From Argyresthia goedartella (taxonomy: Eukaryota > Arthropoda > Insecta > Lepidoptera > Argyresthiidae), in assembly GCA_949825045.1 (NCBI GenBank), contig OX463818.1:30892906-30956905 (forward strand): a stretch of 64,000 bases of DNA, given 5' to 3'. A model generated the notes under the pieces. That model saw only the letters and a list, made by a program, of their open reading frames with translations. It had not been told where the DNA came from and did not search any database. The position numbers and the translations under genes were made by a program. Each line of letters opens with the position of its first letter. Position 1 is the stretch's first letter. Shown here in pieces: positions 32,453-41,855 of this stretch.

Positions 32453-32735
32453 TATATATGTATATGTATGATTTATTATAGTTTATGAATGTTCATGCTA
32501 TATATTGTATTTTATGTAGTTGAAGTATATATTTTATTTTATTTTTGGGGTATAGTTAGTGTTATTGCGAACTAGGACTTTCCTGTATAATTAACTCTCC
32601 TGTATTGCCTAGGTTTGCTGGAAGAAATCTCTTTTTAGAGATAAGCTCGCCTTTGCTTATTACATTTATTTTAATTGTCTGTAACCTTATATTATCTATG
32701 CAATAAAGAATATGAATATGAGAATATGAATAGCG
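32453..32735 (+). mobile_element. YADD LINE 3' UTR with hairpin and tail
   Basis: 3' UTR of the LINE family at 49760-51240. The motif TTTGCTGGAAGAAATCTCTT then TTTAGAGATAAGCTCGCC lies at 32607-32650, and the end is CAATAAAGAATATGAATATG with near-tandem repeats. No coding part remains here. Confidence 0.75.
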
Positions 32736-33004
32736 ACTATTTCATCGACACTCAACTATCGATATTTCCCAGTCCCTACCTCGATACCTCCTGAGCTGTT
32801 ATCCTATAAGACCGCGGGGCATCGCCTATCCTCACGGAGTAACAAGGTGCATCCTTGACAGTGGAAGTAGTGGAGCTAGACTCGACTTTACCGTTTGCAT
32901 GTTTAGTTAAACAAGCATTTAGTCTGGAGGGAATTCTTAAGTTGCTGTTATAGTCTGGCAGCGCTAAGTTTGAGCGCAAAAGATAGTAACGTTTTATAAA
33001 AGAT

Positions 33005-33128
33005 ATGGTTACTCCATAGGCGTCATGTTTCTTGACTATATCGATGGGTTAGCCCTCAATCACGCAAAGCAAGGAGCATTGAATATCTTACTAAACATGG
33101 GCGGAATTGTGCCTGATAATAATAATTA
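33005..33128 (+). mobile_element. SINE type C2 fragment
   Basis: TTACTCCATAGGCGTCATG, ATGGGTTAGCCCTCAATCAC and CATGGGCGGAATTGTGCC match the C2 body. It ends in TAATAATAATTAAA. Decayed. Confidence 0.6.
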
Positions 33129-33131
33129 AAA

Positions 33132-33483
33132 CATTGGTCAAGTGCGAGCCTCACTCGCGCATGAAGGGTTCCTTACCACTGTACAATGGTAGGGATTGTG
33201 TGGATTAAATAGTTTGGATTTTACATGGCAAAACATTGTTTACAAAGTTATTGGTGCGAATACTTTCACACTCCTTGCACTTAACCAGGTGCATTCATAA
33301 GTTTGTATGTGGTATTGAAATAATTGTTGTATGGGAGCCCCTTAATTATTAATTTTATTCTGTTTTTTAGTATTTGTTGTTATAGCGGCAACAGAAATAC
33401 ATCATATGTGAAAATTTCATCTGTCTAACTATCATGGTTCATGAGATACAGCCTGGTGAAAGACGGACGGACGGACGGACAGT
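33132..33483 (+). repeat. GGTTCCGTAC repeat, left part, split by LINE
   Basis: Left nine-tenths of a repeat very similar to 3474-3865 (TCAAGTGCGAGCCTCACTCG to GACGGACGGACGGACAGT). It is interrupted at 33483 by a 3.6-kb LINE and resumes at 37141. Confidence 0.85.
33473..33483 (+). repeat. Target-site duplication, left
   Basis: GGACGGACAGT, repeated exactly at 37130-37140 on the other side of the LINE. Confidence 0.85.
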
Positions 33484-36400
33484 CAATTGTCAATTGTCAA
33501 TTGTAAGACGGGCTAGTTTCCGCAACTCGACGACTACAGCGCCTATTTTGCGTGTGGGTGGGAATGCTACATCATTCGAGCCAACCCAACTCCTCCAGGA
33601 ACGCCAGTAGGCCCTTTACGTTACCGACTATCCCTGGAAGGTCCCTCGATTGACCGAGGTGTTTAGCCCTGTAGTCCGCTACTCCTGTGCACTCCATGAG
33701 GACGTGAGCAGCCGTTTCTTCTGCCTCCAAGCAGGCTCTGCAAAGGGGGCTGTCGGTAACACCTAGGACATATAGATGTTAATTAAAGAAACCATGGCCA
33801 GTAAGTGCTGCAGTTACCAGTCGTATGCGCGGCCTACTAAGTCGAAGCAAGGTCTTAGCCAGCCTAGCGCTAGGGGACGGCAAGGCTAGCTTGGCCTGCC
33901 TGCACTCCTCATGGTTTGTCCAAAGAGTGGCATGATCATTCCTGGTCGACTCTCTCAGAAATGAGCGTACCATCTTGAAGGGAAGAGGGATGATAGGTTC
34001 GGGACCATACGCTGTCAAGCTAGATCCTTTACGCGCCAACTCATCCGCTGCATCGTTACCTCTTGATCCGCTGTGTCCTTTTATCCATTGAAGGATTACG
34101 CGGTTATGTTGACATACCTCCATTAGTCGTTTGTGACACTCGTAGATTAGCCCTGAGTTAATAGCGTTGCTATTTAGGGCTTGTAGGACGGCCATGCTAT
34201 CCGAGAGGATTCGAATGGAGGAATCTCTTACCTTTCTCGATGCTATGGCATTAGCGGCCGAGTTGATGCCCATGCATTCAGCTTGAAAGACAGTATTATG
34301 GGCACCCAGTGGAATGGCTATCTTGATGTTTAGGTCCTCCGAGAAGGTGCCTGAACCAGTGCCTGCTTCAGTTTTTGAACCATCGGTAAAAATTCTGAGC
34401 TCTTTAACGTCGAGCCCCTCAACCCGATGGTCTTCATGTAACTGTATATTGTATTTTTTGTCAAAAACAAATTGTTTAGGGATTCTGTCACTGCAAGCCA
34501 TAGAGATGGGAAAATTTTTGTAAACTTCCCCTAGGATGGCGGTGTGTGAGGTCCTGTTTTTCCTCCAAAGTCCTAAGGTGTTGAGTCTCACCGCAGATGA
34601 CGCGGCCTCCTGCTTAATATACAGCTGGAGTGGCGGAAGACACAGCATGGCCTCCATTGCTGCTGTTGGAGTAGTTCTCATACTACCTGTGATAGCCATG
34701 CAGGCCAGCCTTTGGAAGCTTTGGAGTTTGCTTACCACTGTGGTTAGTTTGGTCCTGGTCCACCACACCACAGCTCCGTAGCAGACAAGAGGACGGATCA
34801 CCGTTACGTACAGCCAAAGAATGATGTTGGGAGAAAGTCCCCACTTTTTCCCCACCATTCTCCGACACTGCCAGAAAGCAATACTCGCCTTCTTTAGTTT
34901 GTTGTCGATGTGGCTACTCCAGTTGAGCTTGCTGTCCAAGGTTATGCCCAGGTACTTCACCTCAGTTGCTAGTTGGAGTTCCGTTCCAAAGAGCTTAGGT
35001 AGGGTATACCTACCAAGAGCCCTATTGTTAGTGAACATGACCATTTCCGTTTTTGTTGGGTTAACCGCCAGGTCATATTCTAAACACCAGCGCTCCACGA
35101 TCCGAAGAGCTGTTTGTTTAAGGTTGCATACTGTGCTCGCGAATTTACCTGTGATGAGGATTACCAAATCGCCGGCGTATCCTACGGTGTAGTATCCATT
35201 AGCGTTAAGCTTGGTAATCAGGTCGTTAATGACCAGATTCCACAGAAGCGGGGAGAGCACTCCTCCCTGCGGGCATCCCCGCACTACCTCCGCCGACAGG
35301 GACTCTCCAGCTAGACGCACGATACGTTTGTTAAGCATGTTTGTGACCCAGTTGTTTACAGCTGTTGACACCCCATGCCTTGTTAGAGATGCACTTATAC
35401 TGCTATGCTGCGTCTTGTCAAAGGCACCTTCTATATCAATAAAAGTTCCAAGAAAGATGCATTTGTTTTGAATCGCCTCTTCAATTGTGGATACAACTGC
35501 ATGGAGAGCTGATTCAGTAGACTTACCCAAACTATATGCATGCTGATTCTTGTGTAAGGGTATATGTTTTAACGCTCCATCTCTCAGGTGTCTCTCGCAC
35601 AAACGTTCGAGAGTCTCAAGCAAGAACGAGGTGAGACTAATCGGCCTGAAAGATTTAGCGTTAGTGTAGTCGCTCCTTCCTGGCTTCGGTATGAAAATTA
35701 CGTTTACTATTCTCCACCTTTTGGGAACGTATCCGAATCTAAGACATGCTTTCATGATTCGGACCATTATATTGATGACGGGTTCCCCACCCCACTGTAG
35801 AAGTGCTGGGAAGATTCCATCTGGTCCTGCTGATTTAAAAGGTTTAAAGCTATTAATGGCCCATCTCACCTTGTCAGCAGTGATAATATTATTAGTTATG
35901 TCTAAGTGGTCGACAGCTTCATGGTGAACCTCTTCCGGCCACACAATCTCTTGAATAGTTCTACTTCCGGGAAAGTGAGTTTCCAACAAGAGACTGTGTG
36001 TTTCTGTGGTGGAAGAGGTATATGTTCCATCGGGTTTTTTAAGCGACCCTAGCCTGGAGTTGCCTTGTTGAGCTAGTATCTGCCTTACCCGATTTGCTTG
36101 ATCAACGGTTTCAATGTCGCTGCAGAATTTCCTCCATGAGTTGCTGCTTTTGAACCGTAGTCGTTTCTTGTACTTGGATTTGGCATCTTTATAGTTGTCC
36201 CAATCCTCATCAGCACTGGTGTTCATCGCCCTGTTTAGCAGTCTTCTGATCTTAGCACGCATCCTATCTAGATCAGGACCCCACCAAGGCTGCCCCTTGA
36301 TGTTGGTAGGCGCTGGTGTGCTAAGCGGGCAAGTTGAGTGGTAGCAGTCTATTGAAGTATTTGTAAAATCTGTTACCTGTTGTTCGATTTGTTCGGGTCC

Positions 36401-37129
36401 CTCCGGATCTGGTAGAGTCTCAGCCCAAGCAAGTCTTTCACCTAGGATAGCTCTGTACCTGGTTCTGTCAGTCTTGCGTGGGTTTCTCTTAGGGACAGTT
36501 GGGGAGAACGCTGCGTTGATATCGAAGCGTATCCATCGATGATCAGAGTATGACGCGTCGTTGGACACATGCCAGCCCCCAACGTCGTCGGATATGTCCG
36601 CCGTTGCCAGGGTAATATCAACGATAGTTCAGCTCCGCTTGGTAACAAAAGTTGGTTCAGAACCTATGTTAAGCACATTGAGGTTTGTAGTAAATAGGTA
36701 TTCAACAAGTGTCTTACCTCTGCTGTTCATATCTGGCATGCCCCACAGTGGGTGATGCGCGTTCGAGTCGGCCCCAACGATGAGCTGGAGGCCCGACTTC
36801 TCGCAGTGGTCCACCAGCCGGCACAGGTCGTGTGGAGGCGGGTTGTCCTCCGCAGGCATGTAGGCGGAGGCCACCACGAGTTCGCGGCACCTAGCTGTGT
36901 CGGGCAGTTGCAGCCTTATGGCACACAGGTCCCTGGAACAGAACTCTGTTAATGGCTGTGTTGGGATGTTGTTAGTAGTTATGATGCACGTTCTCGGGTT
37001 ATCGTGATCAGTTGTACCGAAAAGCTTACCTCTCAAATTGGCAAGCCCTCGAATGCTACCGCGGTTGATCCACGGCTTCTGGATCAGAGCCACGGCAGTG
37101 CTGTTTGCCCCCAACCAGCGTCTTAACTG
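33484..37129 (-). mobile_element. I-superfamily-like LINE (EN-RT-RNase H), 5'-truncated
   Basis: A 3646-bp non-LTR retrotransposon on the minus strand with exact 11-bp target-site duplications. Its 3' tail is (ACAATTG)n (33484-33503 on plus as GTCAATT repeats). The 5' end is truncated within the endonuclease. Domain order EN, RT, RNase H, terminal zinc knuckle points to the I/R1-related superfamily. The clade cannot be settled by eye. Confidence 0.9.
33572..37129 (-). pseudogene. LINE ORF2: EN, RT (YAGD), RNase H, zinc knuckle; two in-frame stops
   Basis: One continuous reading frame apart from two nonsense codons. The endonuclease (from ~37129) shows ALIQKPW, where the family Glu of QEPW is Lys (37076-37078), GADSNAHHPLWG and YSDHRW. 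RT motifs are FIPKPGRSDY, NQHAYSLGKSTESALH, FIDIEGAFDKTQH and GCPQGGVLSPLLWN, then YAGD at 35168-35179 where YADD is expected. RNase H follows: RIFTDGSK, FQAECMGI, RILSDSMAV, GNDAADELA. The C-terminal knuckle is CRACLEAEETAAHVLMEC. A TGA at 36629-36631 and a TAA at ~33779-33781 interrupt it; the stop proper is at 33572-33574. The 929-codon open part covers RT and RNase H. With the catalytic changes this copy is not expected to be active. Confidence 0.9.
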
Positions 37130-37140
37130 GGACGGACAGT
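37130..37140 (+). repeat. Target-site duplication, right
   Basis: GGACGGACAGT, exact copy of 33473-33483. Confidence 0.85.
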
Positions 37141-37172
37141 GGACAGTTGGCACCCTTCGGGTACGGAACCCT
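37141..37172 (+). repeat. GGTTCCGTAC repeat, right part
   Basis: TTGGCACCCTTCGGGTACGG then AACCCTAG, the missing end of the repeat interrupted at 33483. Confidence 0.8.
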
Positions 37173-37750
37173 AGAAACTTACTCCTTTGTCTTTGGTATT
37201 TGGGGATTCCATAGGAACCTTTGCACACGGCTCCGGGGCGATTTCGCGGATGTCGCGCGGCAAACGCGCGATATTTGCGTTTGCCGCAATACAAACGCGT
37301 CACGCGTATCTAGATCGGTCTAAACATAAATAGTAGATTGTTAAACAAGGGTGGAAAGTGACGGCGCCAATAGTTTGAGGGTGAAATTGGTCACTTTCAC
37401 CCGAGTTAAACACTCTACTTTTCATTTCGACTGCGAGGAAAACACATTTTCCGAAAGGGACTTGACATTTTTAGCAGATCTCTAGTTCATGAAATGGTTG
37501 TATGTCTTTTATCTCATCGGGAGTTAAATCGAAGTTCATGTCACTGGAATCACTTTCCGAAACCATTTTTAACTAAAAAAAAGAAACGGTATTCATACTG
37601 AATCTCGTGTTCCCGCTTTTTCTATTGCATAATTTTATTGTTTTTTCTGATTCTCATAAACAGTTAAAATACACATACTGCTATGCAACATTAGAAAACT
37701 TTAAAGCCGTGTGAAGTTTACGAGCCGAAGGCGAGGTTCGTAAAAAGCCT
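37173..37750. other. Spacer without recognised gene
   Basis: No gene. A short inverted motif, GGAAAGTGACGG and GGTCACTTTCACCC, lies near 37352-37400. TTCCGAAAGGGACTTGAC near 37450 recurs loosely near 39640-39720. Confidence 0.45.
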
Positions 37751-38404
37751 TTTTATCACACCTGCTCTGAAAATACATACTAATTATACCAATTAGAGGG
37801 AAGAAACGCCTTTGTCCCGCCCTTCAAATCCTTTCATCCCAAGGTATGGAAGTTTGTATGAAAATCCTTCCGACCCAAGGGTGGGTATGTATGAAATTCC
37901 ATTACATACCCGGTTTTTTTATTTTTTATTTGTCAGCAGTCATACTGCAAAGAGACTTTAACTGTCTACTAATTAAATTTCAAGTAAATTGTTACTGGCC
38001 ACATACAGTTTTTTTTACCAGTTACCAACCTCCTTGGTGCATACAGAAAATTAAAAACGAAATAATTTTTGTATATAAAACGCGCGGAATAACGGAAGAA
38101 GTGGCTGCATGACCTTATGATCTTAGCCTACTCCAGAAACGGGCGAATAAAAAAAGGAAAAGCCCGCGCATTTTCGCAAAAACTTCGATTAATTTAGCAT
38201 TTATCTTTGTGTTTTTTGTAAAATATGGATGCATTTATGTCTATAATTTTCCTCGTAGGTGTAATAAAAAGCACTATACATACCTCAGGATAAAGTACAG
38301 TTCCATACCTCAAATGGTTTGCGCCCCTCGCAAGCTCGTGGCGCAAATGCCATAATCTCGGTATGGAACTGTCACTTTCTTCCCTCTGAAGTAATGTACT
38401 ATTT
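37751..38404 (+). repeat. ~655-bp direct duplication, unit 1
   Basis: Nearly identical to 38431-39090, starting TTTTATCACACCTGCTCTGA and ending GAAGTAATGTACTATTT. Differences are mostly homopolymer-length changes, plus a GGTGGGTATG/GGTGGGAAGTATG variation. It contains an 80-bp hairpin (38297-38372). Open frames in it (88 and 81 codons) differ between units and have no known motif. Confidence 0.9.
38297..38372 (+). repeat. Long hairpin in duplication unit 1
   Basis: ACAGTTCCATACCTCAAATG with GTTTGCGCC pairs with GGCGCAAATGCCATAATCTC and GGTATGGAACTGT across a ~14-nt loop. The arms are ~30 bp with a few mismatches. The second unit repeats it at 38981-39056. Confidence 0.8.
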
Positions 38405-38430
38405 CTTTTCGGACGAGTTAGTAATATAAT

Positions 38431-39090
38431 TTTTATCACACCTGCTCTGAAAATACATACTAATTATACCAATTAGAGGGAAGAAACGCCTTTATCCCGC
38501 CCTTCAAATCCTTTCATCCCAAGGTATGGAAGTTTGTATGAAAATCCTTCCGACCCAAGGGTGGGAAGTATGTATGAAATTCCATTACATACCCGTTTTT
38601 TTTTTTTTTATTTGTCAGCAGTCATACTGCAAAGAGACTTTAACTGTCTACTAATTAAATTTCAAGTAAATTGTTACTGGCCACATACAGTTTTTTTTTT
38701 TACCAGTTACCAACCTCCTTGGTGCATACAGAAAATTAAAACGAAATTATTTTTGTATATAAAACGCGCGGAATCACGGAAGAAGTGGCTGCATGACCTT
38801 ATGATCTTAGCCTACTCCAGAAACGGGCGAATAAAAAAAGGAAAAGCCCGCGCATTTTCGCAAAAACTTCGATTGATTAAGCATTTATCTTTGTGTTTTT
38901 TGTAAAATATGGATGCATTTATGTCTATAATTTTCCTCGTAGGTGTAATAAAAAGCACTATACATACCTCAGGATAAAGTACAGTTCCATACCTCAAATG
39001 GTTTGCGCCCCTCGCAAGCTCGTGGCGCAAATGCCATAATCTCGGTATGGAACTGTCACTTTCTTCCCTCTGAAGTAATGTACTATTTTC
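38431..39090 (+). repeat. ~655-bp direct duplication, unit 2
   Basis: Second unit, offset 680 bp from the first with ~26 bp of unmatched DNA between. Longer T-runs at ~38597 and ~38692. High identity implies a recent duplication or gene conversion. Confidence 0.9.
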
Positions 39091-39446
39091 CGCCTGAGGA
39101 CCCCAAATTATTTTTAGCTCAGAAGTCGGAAATAGGTTTTTGTGTCACAAGGGAGCAAAATGATGTATTTACGGCGAGGGCGGTACATTGAACGCAGAGT
39201 GAAGCGAAGGCTTCTACGATAGAATCCTGAGCGTAGCGAGGGATTCTAAGTTAGAATCCGGAGCGTAACGAAGGTTTCAAGCGTTGACGCCCAAGACGAA
39301 AATAATTTTGCTCCTGAGTGACACATACAATTTTTCACACCGACTATGAGGAAAATTTAAATATAATGCTCTAAAAATAATGAAATAACTATACTTTGAA
39401 TTATACTTTCAACACTTTTACAGTAATCGAACAACGAAATCTTTTT
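39091..39446. other. Spacer with ~30-bp minisatellite
   Basis: At 39194-39285 a degenerate ~34-bp unit repeats: GAGTGAAGCGAAGGCTTCTA, GAGCGTAGCGAGGGATTCTA, GAGCGTAACGAAGGTTTCAA, with TAGAATCC between. No gene. Confidence 0.6.
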
Positions 39447-39610
39447 TAGGGTTCCGTACCCGAAGGGTTCCAAACGGGACCCTATTACTAAGACTCCGCT
39501 GTCCGTCCGTCCGTCTGTCAACAGGCTGTATCTCACGAACCGTGATAGTTAGATAGTTGAAATTTTCACAGATGATGTATTTATGTATCTTGAACAGAAA
39601 AGTAGCATTT
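39447..39610 (-). repeat. GGTTCCGTAC repeat, short inverse copy
   Basis: AGGGTTCCGTACCCGAAGGG, CTATTACTAAGACTCCGCTG, TCCGTCCGTCCGTCTG and CTGTATCTCACGAACCGTG: the inverse of the 3' part of 3474-3865. Confidence 0.75.
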
Positions 39611-39824
39611 TGCTCCCTCTCGTCGTGGAGCAAAACTTACTTTTCCGAATGAAAGGTGTGAAAAAGCAATTTTCCACCCGGCTGTGTCCGGCTCCCATGA
39701 AAATTAAACTTTCCGAACAGGACACATGGAAAATATATTAAATAAGGTGAGACATAATAAACAACATAGCGTCACGCCTTTATTATCAAGCTAGTATTGT
39801 ATACACATTACCTTTGAAGCCTTT

Positions 39825-39895
39825 GCCGGGAAATAAATCATCCAGAACCCGGGAAAATTTTGACGATTTCCGGGAATTCCTGATAACGTGATTAA
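39825..39895 (+). repeat. CCCGGGAA-rich left flank of pogo-like remnant
   Basis: GCCGGGAAATAAATC, AGAACCCGGGAAAATTTT and TTTCCGGGAATTCC. Similar CCCGGGA words recur inverted at 41257-41345, so the two may be ends of one element. Confidence 0.4.
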
Positions 39896-40279
39896 GTGCT
39901 CTAAAACATACGGCTTGTTTAAATTAGCAAAAACTACTTCGGATAAGTCTTTTTTGTATGTTTTTTATTTTATTTATTTCAATACATTTTCAAGAAATAA
40001 TTTGACCTACATCGACATGAATGTGTGTCGCCAACCAAACCAATCGTGAAAACGCGACACTCCATGAGTAGCCCTATTTTATTCGTTTATTTGTGTTTAT
40101 CCGTTCAGACTTCTGAAAAATAACCAACTTTAACTAAATCTTCAGAAGAGATTTACGGTTCATGGCCACATCAACTAAGAGTTAGTTTTGCCATGTGGGC
40201 AGCTCATCAGTATGGCATAATTTCGCAACAATTTTCAAACAACAACAATCTTTAAGAGATTAAAGAATAATCATAAGTA

Positions 40280-41250
40280 AGTAGTGCAATATGTTAAGAA
40301 ACTAACTTGTAAAATATTTTTACACTTATTAGGGTTACAATATTTGACTCTAGCTTTTTGGATGGTGTCTGTGACTGCAGTGACATTTACTCCAGCCTCA
40401 ATCAATTCATTCCTTAAGTGTTTTATTACTCTCAAATCAGCCAATCATTCTTTCTTTTTCACTTTAGCGGGAGTCTCGGAGGATGCTTTTCGAGCTTTTC
40501 TGCTCAGTTTTTCTTGAGTATTCTTGACTCATTTTGTAAAATCTGCCGCTTCAGGGCTAAATGGATACAGCCCGCACTTGCGAAAACCATTTTGCACACA
40601 TTTTGCACAGTCTCTTTAAGATTGTCCTTTTTTAGAATTTGTGTAATCAGAGGACAAAGTAGTGTTTTCCGGCTGCAGAGCCCAGTCATGAAGAGTGCTG
40701 CTTTTCCATTCAGACTTCAGTGGTTTGAACACACTGACATCTGCGGGTTGAATAATATGGGTCGTATTTGGTGGAAGTGCATACAATATAATGCCCTGTT
40801 CGAGGCAATATTCACTCAGTTTCAGAGTTAAGTGGCTTTTATGTCCATCCAAGAAAGCAAGAACTATTTTTCTAATCCCATGTTCTTCGACCCACTTATA
40901 CAGGCCGTCTGCAATGTAGTCATGAAACCTCCGGCATACTCTCTACAAAATCCTTCTTTGGGCAAAAGAAAAAACCACGATGTCTCTCCACTTGCCGAAA
41001 AAAACAACAAAACTGTAATTGCCTCTTTTTCTTTTTTTTTCTTTTCCTTTGGTGATCCTGTAGACATTCTTGCATCCGCGTGGTGAAATCACTTTACCAG
41101 TTTTTGGACAAAAAGTGAGACTAGTTTCGTCTCCATTGAAAATTCGGTCTGTAAAAATTTTGAAAACAACTTCTGAGCTAAATAAATTACTAGTTTTAGC
41201 AAAATATCTTCTAAATAGCAGTTCTCCAGTAATATTGCAAACTCAAAGGA
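40280..41250 (-). pseudogene. pogo/Tigger-like DDE transposase, decayed
   Basis: Minus-strand pieces of a DDE_1-type transposase (pogo/Tigger/jerky-related), a nuclear cut-and-paste recombinase or its domesticated relatives. In order: FNGDETSLTFCPKTGKV (first Asp, 41129-41131) with PRGCKNVYRITK; after a broken stretch, KIVLAFLDGHKSHLTLKL (second Asp); and LPPNTTHIIQPADVSVFKPLK (third Asp, ~40740). Thirty-five residues separate the last two Asp. Frameshifts split it over at least three frames (41089-41352, 40864-41067, 40616-40852, then a further basic C-terminal part). The N-terminal DNA-binding domain was not found. It is clearly a pseudogene. Confidence 0.75.
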
Positions 41251-41256
41251 TTTTTT

Positions 41257-41345
41257 TTTATTTCCCGGGACCAGGTATTCCCGGGAATAGGAAATTTGTG
41301 ATCCCGGGACCCGTGATCGAAAAGAATCCGGGAAAACCGAAACCC
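41257..41345 (+). repeat. CCCGGGA-rich right flank
   Basis: ATTTCCCGGGACCAGGTATT, CCCGGGAATAGG, GATCCCGGGACCCGTGATCG and ATCCGGGAAAACCG. Four CCCGGG-like words occur within 90 bp, in an AT-rich region. Confidence 0.45.
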
Positions 41346-41404
41346 TACACATTAAGATACCCTGTATTATATTATTATTATGTCATGTATTATATGTTAA
41401 GGGC

Positions 41405-41529
41405 GTGCCAAGTTTGACTGTGCTACATGCCGCGTGGGGGGGGGGGGGGTAACCTCTCTTTCTCGCATAGCGTGAGAGAGAGATAGGTTTCCCTCCACAC
41501 TGCACCCAAACTCAGAGAAACTTGGCGCG
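41405..41529. mobile_element. Small MITE with G14 tract
   Basis: GTGCCAAGTTTGAC at the left and GAAACTTGGCGCG at the right are inverted. Inside are a run of 14 G (41436-41449) and a CTCTCTTTCTCGC/GCGTGAGAGAGAG inverted pair. A similar GAGAGAGGTAACAGC ... AAACTTGGCGCA pattern is at 62830-62930. Confidence 0.55.
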
Positions 41530-41557
41530 ATATTGTACTATCCATAAAGACTGTCTA

Positions 41558-41620
41558 AACATGGGCACATTTATGCCGCTGCCATCCCGTATGGGAAAAG
41601 GCGTGACGCTACGTGTTAAT
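41558..41620 (+). mobile_element. SINE type C2 3' fragment
   Basis: AAACATGGGCACATTTATGC and CCCGTATGGGAAAAGGCGTG match the 3' end of the C2 SINE. Confidence 0.65.
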
Positions 41621-41855
41621 GTAAGTGTGTACAAAATTTTCCACAGATTTGTGATTTTGATTACTTATGCAAATTGCAATCAGGATGATCCTGCAGTGGT
41701 TTAACTATAAATGCCGTTGTGGTCAACTTTACCTGTCGGATTTTCGTCCAGCTATTCCATAAGCTTGAATCCTCAACTAGACTTTAGCTAAGCCCAAGTC
41801 TGCAGTGTCCAGAGAATACCTGACTCGAATTCTGGTAGTGGGAATGATAACAGTA

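Noticed and set aside
34314..35800. Plus-strand ORFs of 60-120 codons across 34.3-35.8 kb
   Set aside because: Shadows of the minus-strand LINE ORF2, whose RT and RNase H motifs are unambiguous.
37846..38905. ORFs of 80-123 codons in the direct duplication
   Set aside because: The frames differ between the two near-identical units because of T-run changes, so they are not maintained.
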